Source: Hydrogenobacter thermophilus TK-6 (GTDB lineage: Bacteria; Aquificota; Aquificia; Aquificales; Aquificaceae). From it: 64,000 bases of DNA. Each line of letters begins with the position of its first letter. Positions within the stretch are counted from its first letter, which is position 1. The DNA lies in the NCBI RefSeq assembly GCF_000010785.1, contig NC_013799.1, positions 1,302,001 through 1,366,000 on the forward strand. The letters are read 5' to 3'. Below the pieces are notes generated by a model. It had not been told where the DNA came from and did no database searches. It saw only the letters and a program-made list of their open reading frames with translations. The translations under genes were made by a program, and so were the position numbers. Positions 50,262 to 58,851 of the stretch are shown in pieces.

Positions 50262-50290
50262 TTGACATTATAAGAAAATCCTTATATATT
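50262..50290 (+). promoter_or_regulatory. Sigma-70 promoter of the ba3-type oxidase operon
   Basis: TTGACA (50262-50267) and TATATT (50285-50290) are spaced by exactly 17 bp. The predicted start at about 50297 leaves a leader of 37 nt with AAAGGAGGTG before the IIa ATG. Confidence 0.85.
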
Positions 50291-50298
50291 TATAAGTA

Positions 50299-50312
50299 CA
50301 GCTTATAAGCTG
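50299..50312. promoter_or_regulatory. 14-bp perfect palindrome just after the ba3 promoter start site
   Basis: CAGCTTATAAGCTG is its own reverse complement and lies at about +3 to +16 of the predicted transcript. This position is typical of an operator for a dimeric repressor. It could also form a small 5' hairpin in the mRNA. No regulator can be named. Confidence 0.6.
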
Positions 50313-50333
50313 AATTAACAAAGGAGGTGCCAC

Positions 50334-50450
50334 ATGGAAGGACACGAGGAGTTCTTTCCAAAAGGTGCGGTAGCCTTTTTAGTGTTCATGCTTGCCTTTT
50401 ATGCCCTGGTATGGCTCTCCATCTACTTTACACTTTTGGCAAGGGGGTAA
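50334..50450 (+). CDS. ba3-type cytochrome c oxidase subunit IIa (38 aa)
   Basis: This very short gene starts at an ATG 7 nt after AAAGGAGGTG. The peptide has a polar start (MEGHEEFFPKGAVAF) and a single membrane helix (about 12-34) ending LLARG. Its size, one-helix build and place directly before subunit II match subunit IIa of the ba3 oxidase of Thermus and related oxidases, where it completes the helix that subunit II lacks. The next ATG follows 4 nt after its stop. Confidence 0.8.
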   Translation: MEGHEEFFPKGAVAFLVFMLAFYALVWLSIYFTLLARG

Positions 50451-50454
50451 TGCC

Positions 50455-50907
50455 ATGGATAGGGCGGAGAAGGGTGCATTCATCACAGCGGTGCTTTTCC
50501 TGAGTTTTTTCTTTGCTCTCATAGTTTACGCAGCCAAAGGTTTAAACATTGATGTGCCCACCTGCATAACGGATGTTAAACCTTATACGCAGGGTCAGGT
50601 GATACAACACGCACCCAACAGGTACGAGATTCACTACCTTGCCAAGATGTGGTACTTTGAGCCTGCGGATGTGGAACTGCCAGTGGGGTCCACGGTGGAC
50701 ATTTACCTTACCAGCGGGGATGTGATCCACGGCTTTCAGATTGATGGAACCAATGTTAACTTAATGGCTGTACCGGGAGCCATATCTTACGCAAGGGTCA
50801 AGTTTGAAAAGCCCGGCGTTTATCACATAGTTTGCCACGAATACTGCGGTATAGGACATCAGGATATGACTACAAAGATAGTGGTAAAAGGAGGTGAGCA
50901 AAAATGA
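50455..50907 (+). CDS. ba3-type cytochrome c oxidase subunit II
   Basis: The start MDRAEKGAF gives 150 residues with only one membrane helix (about 9-30), as in ba3 oxidases, and a cupredoxin domain. CuA ligands lie in CHEYCGIGHQDM with the distant His in GDVIHGFQIDG. GGCAAGGGGG lies just before the ATG. A longer start at 50392 would run inside the IIa gene and is not used. It overlaps subunit I by 4 bp. Confidence 0.93.
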   Translation: MDRAEKGAFITAVLFLSFFFALIVYAAKGLNIDVPTCITDVKPYTQGQVIQHAPNRYEIHYLAKMWYFEPADVELPVGSTVDIYLTSGDVIHGFQIDGTNVNLMAVPGAISYARVKFEKPGVYHIVCHEYCGIGHQDMTTKIVVKGGEQK

Positions 50908-52643
50908 AGGTGGAAGGAAGTATAAAGACGGTCATTCTCGGTGAGATAATATTTCCCATCCTGCTTCTCATCTTTGGTATATACCACGGGCTTATGCAGG
51001 CACTCTACAGAGCGGGCATCATAAAGGATATGTCCTTCCTCGGTATAGAGTACTACCAAGGGCTTACGCTACACGGCGTCATAAATGCAGTCGTCTTTAC
51101 CACGATGGTAATAGTGGCTTTTGGAAATGCTGTATTTCTCTACTACCTTAAGAGGCCTTTAAGACCGGCTGTTCAGTGGGCGAGCTTCCTTATGATGGTG
51201 ATAGGAACTCTTATGGCAGCTTGGGCTATGTTTGCCGGCAAAGCCAATGTGCTTTACACCTTTTACCTTCCACTTATAGCTCACCCTGCCTTTTACATAG
51301 GTGCGGCGCTTCTGCTCGTTGGTTCCATAGTTCCCCTGTTTTTTGACTGGGCACCCAACTACATATCCTGGAGAAGGGAGCATCCAGGTGAAAAGGTACC
51401 CCTCGCAGTCTTTGGTGTTTTTGTCAACCATATCATGTGGGTCATTATGTTAGTTCCCGTCGTTATAACTGTGGTCTTTCAGATGCTTCCACTATCTTTG
51501 GGTCTTGTAAGCGAGGTAAATCCATCTCTTAGCAGAACGCTCTTCTGGGCTTTTGGTCATCCTCTCGTTTACTTCTGGCTGCTGCCTGCATACACCATGC
51601 TTTACACGGTTTTGCCTAAGATAGTTACCGGCGAAGGAAAGCTCTACTCTGACAGCGCTGCAAGATTTGCCTTTATACTGTTTATCCTGTTCTCTTTCCC
51701 CGTAGGTCTTCACCACCAGTTTACAGAGCCCGCTGTAACAAACAGCTACAAGCTGGTACAGGCTCTGTTTACCTTTGGCGTTGCAGTTCCCAGCATGCTA
51801 ACTGCCTTTACCGTTGCCGCATCCCTTGAGTACTCCATAAAGTCCAAATATCCTGAAGTGAAAAACTCTCTTTTCTACTGGTGGACAAAAATACCCTACA
51901 TAAGCTTGGAGGGTGATAAGTGGCTGGTTTCTTACTTTATGGCAGGTCTCTTCCTCTTCTTTGTGGGTGGCATAACCGGTATAGTAAATGCTTCTTACAA
52001 TGTAAACCTGGTGGTACACAACACTTCCTTTGTGCCTGGGCATTTTCACACTACAGTGGGTGGGCTCGTGACTTTATCTCTCCTGGGTATATCCCTTTAC
52101 TTAGTTTCTAAGCTTATGGGTAAGGAAATAAGGTTCAAGGGTCTGGCTGTTTTGGCTCCGTGGCTCTGGTGGCAGGGTATGCTGATATTTGAGTACGCCA
52201 TGTCCGTTGCGGGTCTTCACGGATTTCCCAGAAGGACCAACACTGGCATATCTTACCTCAACCCCGACTCCCCTCTCTACAGACCCGAATGGGTAGGCTA
52301 TGCGGAGCTTTCCGCCTTTGCAGCTTTTATAATAGTTCTCGGTTTTATCTTCTGGGCTATCTCCTTCTTTGGGACCTTGCTCTCACCCAGCGTAAGGGAA
52401 GGTAGTCTTGAGTTTCCCACAGCTGAGGCTCTGCACGATGAGAAAGCTCCAGCTCTTAATCGTCTGACACCGTGGTTTGCCATCAGCGTTGCTCTCTTTG
52501 TTCTATCTTACATACCAGCCCTTTACGATGTTACCAAGAGGGGTGTCTTCTTTGACTCTCCCGGATATACAGATAAGAATCCTGTCCCCATAACAAAACC
52601 TCAGAGTGCAAAGGAAGAAAAGTCCACCGCTGAAGTCAAATAA
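50904..52643 (+). CDS. ba3-type (B-family) cytochrome c oxidase subunit I
   Basis: The 579 residues form about thirteen helices. Low-spin haem His is in GLTLHGVINAVV, the CuB His-Tyr pair in AFGHPLVYFWLLPAY, the two CuB His in GLHHQFTEP, and the haem a3 and b His in SFVPGHFHTTVGG. The YxxWLxPxY-like form and absence of the D-channel pattern place it in the B family, known for high oxygen affinity and a simpler proton path. The C-terminus is Lys/Glu-rich. It is followed by a second SCO gene. Confidence 0.95.
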   Translation: MKVEGSIKTVILGEIIFPILLLIFGIYHGLMQALYRAGIIKDMSFLGIEYYQGLTLHGVINAVVFTTMVIVAFGNAVFLYYLKRPLRPAVQWASFLMMVIGTLMAAWAMFAGKANVLYTFYLPLIAHPAFYIGAALLLVGSIVPLFFDWAPNYISWRREHPGEKVPLAVFGVFVNHIMWVIMLVPVVITVVFQMLPLSLGLVSEVNPSLSRTLFWAFGHPLVYFWLLPAYTMLYTVLPKIVTGEGKLYSDSAARFAFILFILFSFPVGLHHQFTEPAVTNSYKLVQALFTFGVAVPSMLTAFTVAASLEYSIKSKYPEVKNSLFYWWTKIPYISLEGDKWLVSYFMAGLFLFFVGGITGIVNASYNVNLVVHNTSFVPGHFHTTVGGLVTLSLLGISLYLVSKLMGKEIRFKGLAVLAPWLWWQGMLIFEYAMSVAGLHGFPRRTNTGISYLNPDSPLYRPEWVGYAELSAFAAFIIVLGFIFWAISFFGTLLSPSVREGSLEFPTAEALHDEKAPALNRLTPWFAISVALFVLSYIPALYDVTKRGVFFDSPGYTDKNPVPITKPQSAKEEKSTAEVK

Positions 52644-52644
52644 A

Positions 52645-53340
52645 GTGCGTTCCCTCGTGCGCCTTTTTGTCAGGGGGTGTTTCCCCCTCCTTTTATTTTT
52701 TACTCTTGCGTATGCCCAAGGTACAGGCATACCCCCCAACGAATCCAGAACCATCGGTACAAAACTGCCGGATGTGATGCTCATTGACTCTCACGGGAAG
52801 AGCTTTAACTTATACAGCCTTAGGGGAAAACCCATAATCCTGAGCCCCATCTACACCCACTGCAGTTCCGCATGCCCCATAATTACGGACTCTCTAAAGA
52901 AAGTGGTCTACAAGCTTGGGACTCCCGGAAGGGACTTCTGGGTTCTGAGCTTTACCTTTGACCCAAAAGACAGGCTGGAGGACCTGCGGAGATTTCAAAA
53001 AGAGCATGGCATAGACGGCAGAGGCTGGAAGGTGGTTATGGCAAAGGACAGCCAGGAGCTTTTTAAACTCACAGATGCCATAGATTTCAGGTTCATGAGT
53101 GAACAAAATAGCAAAGACTTTATCCATCCCAACCTCCTGGTGTTTATCTCACCTGAAATGGTGGTCAAAAAGTATGTTTACGGAGTGGTCTTTAAGTATG
53201 AGGACCTTAAGAAGGCGCTGGATTATGCGGAAGGAAAAGAGGACTTGCTGGAGAGGTTAAGACCTTACCTTTTCTTCGTTGGTCTTTTAGGCTTTGGTGT
53301 GTCTTCCCTTTACCTACTTCTCAAAATCTTCAAAAGGTGA
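52645..53340 (+). CDS. SCO1/SenC-family copper chaperone (ba3 operon)
   Basis: The copper ligands are in CSSACP and in the His of FIHPNLLVF. A GTG at 52645 starts a peptide with a signal sequence (RLFVRGCFPLLLFFTLAYAQ, cleavage after AYA) and a C-terminal membrane segment follows at about 208-226; 231 aa. A longer start at 52606 lies inside the oxidase gene and is not used. The codons for the signal sequence form a strong terminator-like hairpin. It is the second SCO in the window and presumably serves the ba3 CuA site. Confidence 0.9.
   Translation: MRSLVRLFVRGCFPLLLFFTLAYAQGTGIPPNESRTIGTKLPDVMLIDSHGKSFNLYSLRGKPIILSPIYTHCSSACPIITDSLKKVVYKLGTPGRDFWVLSFTFDPKDRLEDLRRFQKEHGIDGRGWKVVMAKDSQELFKLTDAIDFRFMSEQNSKDFIHPNLLVFISPEMVVKKYVYGVVFKYEDLKKALDYAEGKEDLLERLRPYLFFVGLLGFGVSSLYLLLKIFKR
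52672..52701 (+). terminator. Terminator-like hairpin inside the sco signal-peptide codons
   Basis: AGGGGG (52672-52677), a TGTTT loop and CCCCCT (52683-52688) form a six-pair stem followed by CCTTTTATTTTTT. It has the form of a rho-independent terminator, but it lies within the reading frame of the second SCO gene, soon after the ba3 subunit I stop. Confidence 0.7.
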
Positions 53341-53357
53341 TATAATAAAAAGGGTTA

Positions 53358-53435
53358 GGAGCCGTAGTTCAGCCCGGTCAGAACGTCGGCCTGTCAAGCC
53401 GAAGGGCGCGGGTTCAAATCCCGTCGGCTCCGCCA
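53358..53435 (+). tRNA. tRNA-Asp (anticodon GTC), CCA encoded
   Basis: The cloverleaf has acceptor GGAGCCG/CGGCTCC, D arm GTTC/GAAC, anticodon stem TCGGC/GCCGA around CTGTCAA, and T arm CGCGGG... TTCAAAT. The anticodon GTC reads Asp codons. The discriminator is G and CCA follows in the DNA (53433-53435), unlike the other two tRNAs. TATAAT (53341-53346) ends 11 nt upstream. The trpD ATG begins 6 nt after the CCA. Confidence 0.97.
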
Positions 53436-53441
53436 CTTAGC

Positions 53442-54455
53442 ATGAAGGAAATACTGCACAAGATATCCGAGTTTGAGAACCTGAGCAAGGAAGAGATAAA
53501 GACAGCCATAAGAGATATGATAGAGGGGAGGGCTACGGACTCTCAGATAGGCGCTTTTATAATGGGCATGAAGATGAAGGGGGAGAGTATTGAGGAGATA
53601 GAGGGTGCTGCGCAGGTCTTTAGGGAGCTGGCAACGAAGGTAGATGTGCCTGACACTCAGCAGCTCATAGACACCTGCGGAACAGGAGGCGACAGACAGG
53701 GGACTTTTAATGTGTCAACGGTCACAGCCTTTGTCCTTGCGGGTGCAGGACTGAGAGTGGCAAAGCACGGCAACAGGTCTGTCTCTTCTAAAAGTGGTAG
53801 TGCGGACCTGCTTGAGCATCTGGGTGCAAAGATAGATCTCAGTCCCCAGCAAGTAGCTATTATGATACAAGAGCTGGGCATAGGCTTTATGTTTGCACCT
53901 ATCTACCATCCCGCTATGAAAAGAGTTCTTGGACCAAGAAGGGAGGTGGGGGTGCGCTCCATATTCAACCTGGTAGGTCCTCTTTCCAATCCCGCGGGTG
54001 CAAAGAGACAGATTATGGGCGTTTTCTCCGAAAAGCTTGTGGACAGAATGGCTCACGCTCTTAAGGGTCTTGGCTCTATAAGTGCGGTAGTTGTTCATGG
54101 AAATGATGGGCTTGACGAGGTTTCCATATCCTCCTCTACTAAGATAGCAGAGCTAAAAAACGGTCAGGTGGTGCTTTACGAGTTTATGCCAGAAGATATG
54201 GACTTTAAGAGGTATCCTCTTAGCTCCGTGTGCGTCTCCGGGGTGGAGGAGAGCGCTCAAATGGCTCTTTCCGTGCTGAAGGGAGAGGAGTCACCAGCCT
54301 ACTACATGGTGCTTCTCAACTCTATGTTTGGGGTTATAGCTTCCGGTATAACAGATGACAAAAAGACAGCGCTACAGATGGCAGAGGAGTCCATACACAG
54401 CGGTAAAGCTTACCAAAAGCTAAGGAGGTTCATAGAGCTATCCCAAAAATTATGA
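53442..54455 (+). CDS. trpD: Anthranilate phosphoribosyltransferase
   Basis: TrpD joins anthranilate and PRPP in tryptophan synthesis. The PRPP loop CGTGGDRQGTFNVST, KHGNRSVSSKSGSADLLEHLG and FNLVGPLSNPAGA are complete; 337 aa. No other trp gene is adjacent. Its start is 6 nt from the 3' end of tRNA-Asp, so it is probably co-transcribed with it. The end overlaps mqnA by 4 bp. Confidence 0.96.
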   Translation: MKEILHKISEFENLSKEEIKTAIRDMIEGRATDSQIGAFIMGMKMKGESIEEIEGAAQVFRELATKVDVPDTQQLIDTCGTGGDRQGTFNVSTVTAFVLAGAGLRVAKHGNRSVSSKSGSADLLEHLGAKIDLSPQQVAIMIQELGIGFMFAPIYHPAMKRVLGPRREVGVRSIFNLVGPLSNPAGAKRQIMGVFSEKLVDRMAHALKGLGSISAVVVHGNDGLDEVSISSSTKIAELKNGQVVLYEFMPEDMDFKRYPLSSVCVSGVEESAQMALSVLKGEESPAYYMVLLNSMFGVIASGITDDKKTALQMAEESIHSGKAYQKLRRFIELSQKL

Positions 54456-55186
54456 TTAAAGTCGGTAAAGTCAAGTACCTCAACACCATGCCTCTCTTTT
54501 ACAGATGGGAAGACCCTCGGATTCAGCTGGTGCTGGGACATCCTTCCGAGCTGGCACTCATGCTGAGAAAGGGGGAGCTTCAAGCGGGGATAATTTCATC
54601 CGTTGAGTACTTAACAAATCAGGCTCTTTATACATATGTGCCAGATGTTTCCATATCTTCAAAAGATAGGGTGTGTTCCGTTTTGCTCTTTTCAAGACTG
54701 CCAATAGAGCAAGTCAGCAGGGTTTATCTTACGCCCAACTCCATCACTTCTAAATACTTAAGCATTTATCTGCTGGAAGAGGTTTATAAGCTAAAACCTG
54801 TTTATACGGAAAGAAAAGATAGTGCTGACTGCCTGCTTCTCATAGGTGATGAGGCGCTCTATGAAAAAAAGGCGGGTAGATTTCCTTATGTTTATGACCT
54901 TGCTTACGAGTGGTACAGAAGTCACCATCTTCCCTTTGTCTTTGCACTTTTTATAGTCAGAAAAGATGCACCTGAGTGGCTCTCTCAGAGAATAAAAGAG
55001 CTCTGCCATCTGTCTATGGAGGCTTTTTTTAAGGACCTGGAGGAAGGGAAGATAAAGGTTGACGGCTTTAGTCAAGAAGAGCTTTTTGAATACTTTACTC
55101 AGTGCCTTTACAATGGGCTAAGCGAGAAAGAAGAGCTGTCTCTTAGAATTTTCATGGAATTTTTATCTTCCAGAGGTTTATTATAA
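54452..55186 (+). CDS. mqnA: Chorismate dehydratase MqnA (futalosine pathway)
   Basis: The protein shows the MqnA/MqnD two-lobed fold: VGKVKYLNTMPLFYRW at the start, LGHPSELALMLRKGELQAGIISSVEYL, DRVCSVLLFS and the C-terminal AFFKDLEEGKIK. MqnA makes enolpyruvoyl-benzoate from chorismate for menaquinone made by the futalosine route, which Aquificales use for their naphthoquinone (family knowledge). 244 aa. The overlap with trpD links two chorismate-using steps. Confidence 0.85.
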   Translation: MIKVGKVKYLNTMPLFYRWEDPRIQLVLGHPSELALMLRKGELQAGIISSVEYLTNQALYTYVPDVSISSKDRVCSVLLFSRLPIEQVSRVYLTPNSITSKYLSIYLLEEVYKLKPVYTERKDSADCLLLIGDEALYEKKAGRFPYVYDLAYEWYRSHHLPFVFALFIVRKDAPEWLSQRIKELCHLSMEAFFKDLEEGKIKVDGFSQEELFEYFTQCLYNGLSEKEELSLRIFMEFLSSRGLL

Positions 55187-55204
55187 TAACAAAGGAGGAG
55201 AGCA

Positions 55205-55594
55205 ATGAAGAAGGTAGCTTTGTTTATGGTTTCGGTTATGTTTTTGGCAAGTTGCGGTCAGGTAACATCAGAAAGAACTTATCAGGGGGCTGGTGTGGGT
55301 GCTGCGGGCGGTGCTATAGCAGGTGCGCTTATAGACAAAGAAAACAGGTGGAGGGGAGCGGTCATAGGTGGCGTCTTGGGTGCAATTATAGGCGGGACCA
55401 TAACTGAAATATCTGCAAGGGCGGCAAGAGAAGCGGCAGTAAATAACAGGCCAGTGGAGTACAGGTCCGAAGATGGAAGGGAAAGGGTGTATGCGGAACC
55501 CGTAGCTTCAAGAGGAAACTGTAAAATAGTAAAAACCAATTATTACCAGAATGGCAAGCTGGTAAAAGTGGAGGAAAAGGAAGTCTGTCCTTGA
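55205..55594 (+). CDS. Glycine-zipper outer-membrane lipoprotein
   Basis: A signal sequence ends in the lipobox FLASC (Cys17). Residues 27-70 form two glycine-zipper stretches (GAGVGAAGGAIAGALID and GAVIGGVLGAIIGG), a pattern of the SlyB/17-kDa antigen-like lipoproteins that insert in or brace the outer membrane. A short C-terminal domain with two cysteines follows; 129 aa. AAAGGAGGAG precedes the ATG. Confidence 0.8.
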   Translation: MKKVALFMVSVMFLASCGQVTSERTYQGAGVGAAGGAIAGALIDKENRWRGAVIGGVLGAIIGGTITEISARAAREAAVNNRPVEYRSEDGRERVYAEPVASRGNCKIVKTNYYQNGKLVKVEEKEVCP

Positions 55595-55599
55595 GCCTT

Positions 55600-56202
55600 C
55601 TACATTATCTTACATCTGGTGTTTATAACACCAAAGTTTCCTCCTCTTTTTCTGTACAGTATCCTTAAGGTGCCGGTCTCTGTATCTACGAAGGGAAGGA
55701 AATAAACACCTGACTCTCTGAGTTCAAAGAGAGCATCCTCAAGACTCATGGGTTTTTCCACAACAAGCTCTTCCTCTATTACAGGAGGTAGCTCTCTCTC
55801 TTCAGAGGGTATTAGCTCTGCACTTAAGACCTCTTCTTTTATCTTGGCTCCTCTTCTTCTTATCTCGTGCCTGCGCTGTTTTAGTTTTATAATCTGTCTT
55901 TCTACCTCATCCATAACCTTATCAAGGGCGGAGAAGATGTCCACATCCTCTTCCCATGCATGAACAGTACCACCCCCCCAAGTTTTTAGGTACATGTCTA
56001 TGTCAATCCTGTAAAGTGTTGGTCTGCTATCACCTGCAAAGTCCTTTTGCTTAGCTCTTGTGGTAGAAAGAGTAACCACCACCTCCACCTGATCTTCCTC
56101 CGCTTCCTTCAAAAATCTTGATAACCTTTCAAGCTTACCCTCTACAAAACTCTTCATGGCATCAGTCCATTCAATACCCTTTCCTATGAATTCCACATTC
56201 AT
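55600..56202 (-). CDS. hpf: Ribosome hibernation promoting factor, long form
   Basis: The N-terminal S30AE domain (1-105) starts [20 protein letters not shown] and includes [22 protein letters not shown] charged linker (about 105-150) leads to a C-terminal domain ([21 protein letters not shown]) typical of long HPF, which forms 100S ribosome dimers. 200 aa. AGGAGG precedes the ATG. The gene is convergent with the lipoprotein and divergent from purN. Confidence 0.93.
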   Translation of the reverse strand: MNVEFIGKGIEWTDAMKSFVEGKLERLSRFLKEAEEDQVEVVVTLSTTRAKQKDFAGDSRPTLYRIDIDMYLKTWGGGTVHAWEEDVDIFSALDKVMDEVERQIIKLKQRRHEIRRRGAKIKEEVLSAELIPSEERELPPVIEEELVVEKPMSLEDALFELRESGVYFLPFVDTETGTLRILYRKRGGNFGVINTRCKIM

Positions 56203-56241
56203 CTTTATCCTCCTCTATCTTTATGGATATACTATCATAAC

Positions 56242-56889
56242 ATGAAATTAGGCATTCTTGTGTCAGGCAGAGGCTCCAACCTGCAAGCTATTGTGGACGC
56301 AATAGAGTCCGGCAAGCTACCATGCAGTATAAGTATAGTCATCTCTGACAGAGAAAAGGCTTATGCTCTTGAAAGATGCAAAAAGCACCATATACCTCAT
56401 GTGGTAATAAAGAGAAAAGACTTTGGTAATGTGCAGGACTTTGAGGAGGAGCTAATCAGGAGTTTAAGACAAGCTCAGGTAGATCTTGTGGTGCTGGCAG
56501 GTTTTATGCGCATTTTATCTGCACACTTTATAAGAGCTTTTCCCATGAAGATCATAAATATACATCCGTCCCTTACACCTGCCTTTGTGGGAAAAGATGC
56601 ACAAAAGCAAGCTCTTGAGTATGGTGTTAGGATAACAGGCTGTACAGTTCACTTGGTCACAGAAGAGCTGGACAGCGGTCCAGTTATAGTTCAGGCTTGT
56701 GTGCCAGTGCTTCCGGACGATACAGAAGAGACGCTCTCTGAGCGCATACTTGCTTACGAACACAGGGTATTACCTCAAGCCATCAGGTGGATGGCAGAAG
56801 GAAGGGTGAAGGTGGAAGGTAGGAAAGTTCAAGTAATAGGAGCAAAGTACGGCACGCTTCCTGTAAATCCGCAGCTGGAAGTCTTTTGA
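56242..56889 (+). CDS. purN: Phosphoribosylglycinamide formyltransferase
   Basis: PurN transfers formyl from 10-formyltetrahydrofolate in purine synthesis. The motif [16 protein letters not shown] is near the start; the catalytic Asn-His-Asp are in [14 protein letters not shown] and [10 protein letters not shown]; 215 aa, slightly longer than the Escherichia coli enzyme. TATACT ends 8 nt before the ATG and no SD sequence is visible. Confidence 0.95.
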   Translation: MKLGILVSGRGSNLQAIVDAIESGKLPCSISIVISDREKAYALERCKKHHIPHVVIKRKDFGNVQDFEEELIRSLRQAQVDLVVLAGFMRILSAHFIRAFPMKIINIHPSLTPAFVGKDAQKQALEYGVRITGCTVHLVTEELDSGPVIVQACVPVLPDDTEETLSERILAYEHRVLPQAIRWMAEGRVKVEGRKVQVIGAKYGTLPVNPQLEVF

Positions 56890-56918
56890 GTATAATTATA
56901 ACTGCTGGGAGGGATAAG

Positions 56919-57890
56919 ATGAGCCAGAGTTTGGCTGAGAAGTTTTACTTTTATATGAAACTGGGTAGGGAGCTGGAGATAAGAGCAAAGGAAGAGTATA
57001 CGAAGGGGAATATAGGAGGGTTTTTGCATCTTGATATAGGGCAGGAAGCTGTCAGCGTGGGTGCTGTTTTTGGATTTGGTAAGGGGGACCTCTTCTGTCC
57101 TTACAGGGAGCATGTGCTTGCCCTTGCGAGGGGAATGGACCCAAAGCTCATAATGGCTGAGCTTTTTGGTAAAATCACGGGTGTATCAAAGGGTAAAGGT
57201 GGTTCTATGCATCTTTATGAGCCAAAGCTTGATTTTTACGGTGGAAATGCCATAGTAGGCGCGCATTTGCCTCATGCGGTTGGAGCTGCATATGCCAGAA
57301 AGTATATGGGAGAAAAGGCGGGAGTCCTTGCCATATTTGGTGACGGTGCTACCAACGGTGGAAGCTTTTTTGAGTCCATAAACCTGGCTGTCGTGTGGGA
57401 GGTGCCCGTACTATTCTTATGTGAAAACAACTTTTATGCCATAGGCACAAGGATAGATAGAGTTTCAGCCTTTAGGGACATATACTTAAAGGCAAAGGAT
57501 TACATGCCTGCCCTTCAGGTGGATGGTATGGATGTTTTTGCAGTTTACGAAGCTGTTGTTAACGCTAAAAAATATCTGGAAGATTATGGAAAGCCCTACT
57601 TTATAGAAGCCATAACTTACAGATATGAAGGCCACTCTATGGCTGACAAGGGTGATTACAGATCACCCAGGGAAATAGAAACTTTCAGAAAAAAAGACCC
57701 TATAGAGAACTTAAAAAACAAAGCTATGCAGATGGGATGGCTTACACCAGAACAGATAAGGATGATGGACGAAAAAATAGCACAAATAATAGAAGAGGCT
57801 GTGGAGTTTGCCTTAAACTCCCCCGAGCCAGACCTTGAGGAGCTATACAAGGACATATACTGCGGAGTATGTGCGGATGTTATACCGTGA
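56919..57890 (+). CDS. Pyruvate dehydrogenase-like E1 component, alpha subunit
   Basis: The thiamine-diphosphate motif GDGATNGGSFFESINLA, the EHV ALARG-type region and YEGHSMADKGDYRS match the E1-alpha chain of the pyruvate/acetoin/branched-chain dehydrogenase family; 323 aa. GGGAGGGAT lies 4 nt before the chosen ATG at 56919. It opens a four-gene cluster E1a-E1b-E2-E3. The oxo acid cannot be fixed from sequence; the E1 resembles the acetoin/pyruvate type. Confidence 0.9.
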   Translation: MSQSLAEKFYFYMKLGRELEIRAKEEYTKGNIGGFLHLDIGQEAVSVGAVFGFGKGDLFCPYREHVLALARGMDPKLIMAELFGKITGVSKGKGGSMHLYEPKLDFYGGNAIVGAHLPHAVGAAYARKYMGEKAGVLAIFGDGATNGGSFFESINLAVVWEVPVLFLCENNFYAIGTRIDRVSAFRDIYLKAKDYMPALQVDGMDVFAVYEAVVNAKKYLEDYGKPYFIEAITYRYEGHSMADKGDYRSPREIETFRKKDPIENLKNKAMQMGWLTPEQIRMMDEKIAQIIEEAVEFALNSPEPDLEELYKDIYCGVCADVIP

Positions 57891-58851
57891 TGCTATAAAC
57901 TTAGCCCTTGACCATGCTATGCAAGTAGACCCGAGAGTTATAATCCTTGGTGAGGATGTGGGTTTTTATGGTGGAAACTATAAGGTAACCGACGGTCTTT
58001 TTGCCAAGTACGGTGAGAAGAGAGTTATAGACACACCAATAGCGGAAAACTCCATAGTGGGAACAGCCATAGGCATGGCAATGATGGGTCTAAGACCGGT
58101 TGCGGAAATTATGACGGCGAATTTTTCCATGTTAGCGATGGACCAGATAGTAAACAACATGGCAAAGCTCAGATACATGAGCGGTGGGAAAATAGCTCTG
58201 CCAATGGTAGTGCGTATGCCTCAGGGTGTGGGTAGACAGCTTGCAGCTCAGCATTCCCAGAGCTTGGAACATATGTTTGCATCCATTCCAGGACTTTATG
58301 TTTTTTGTTCTTCTGATGCAACGGGTGCTTACCACACAACCCTGTATGCCATAAGGCTTGACGACCCTGTAATACTGCTTGAACATGTTCTTCTTTATCC
58401 TATGGACTTTGAATTTTATAAAGTGGAAAACTTTGACCCCTTCAAAGCAAGGATTTTAAGGGAAGGCAAAGACATAACTGTGGTGTCTTACCTTAAGATG
58501 GTTCACGATGTATTAAGAGCTTGTGAAAATTTAGAGAAAGATGGTATATCCTGTGAGGTGATAGAGCTTATATCCCTAAGACCCATAGATTTTGAAACCA
58601 TTTACAGCTCTGTGAAAAAGACCAAGAGGCTTGTGGTGGTTTACGAAGCGCCTAAAAGTTTTGGGCTCGGTGCGGAAATTTCAGCGAGAGTTTGCGAAGA
58701 GATGTTTTACTTTTTGGATGCACCACCCTTGAGGATAGCCGGCGAGGAAGTTCCCATCCCTTATAACAGAAAGCTGGAGCTTTCAGCCATACCTACACAG
58801 GAGAGCATATACAGGCAGATGCTAAGTTGGGGGAAAGGGCATGGATTATGA
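57877..58851 (+). CDS. Pyruvate dehydrogenase-like E1 component, beta subunit
   Basis: The start MLYRDAINLALDHAM matches E1-beta proteins, which begin near YREAIN; the ATG at 57877 overlaps E1-alpha by 14 bp. GEDVGFYGGNYKVTDGL, DTPIAENSIVGTAIGMAM and the C-terminal VYEAPKSFGLGAEI with AGEEVPIPYNRKLE are typical; 324 aa. With E1-alpha it forms the decarboxylating heterotetramer. The end overlaps E2 by 11 bp. Confidence 0.92.
   Translation: MLYRDAINLALDHAMQVDPRVIILGEDVGFYGGNYKVTDGLFAKYGEKRVIDTPIAENSIVGTAIGMAMMGLRPVAEIMTANFSMLAMDQIVNNMAKLRYMSGGKIALPMVVRMPQGVGRQLAAQHSQSLEHMFASIPGLYVFCSSDATGAYHTTLYAIRLDDPVILLEHVLLYPMDFEFYKVENFDPFKARILREGKDITVVSYLKMVHDVLRACENLEKDGISCEVIELISLRPIDFETIYSSVKKTKRLVVVYEAPKSFGLGAEISARVCEEMFYFLDAPPLRIAGEEVPIPYNRKLELSAIPTQESIYRQMLSWGKGHGL

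Noticed and set aside
55282-55539. Minus-strand ORF opposite the glycine-zipper lipoprotein
   Set aside because: It mirrors the Gly/Ala repeats as Pro/Ala repeats and is an artefact of composition.
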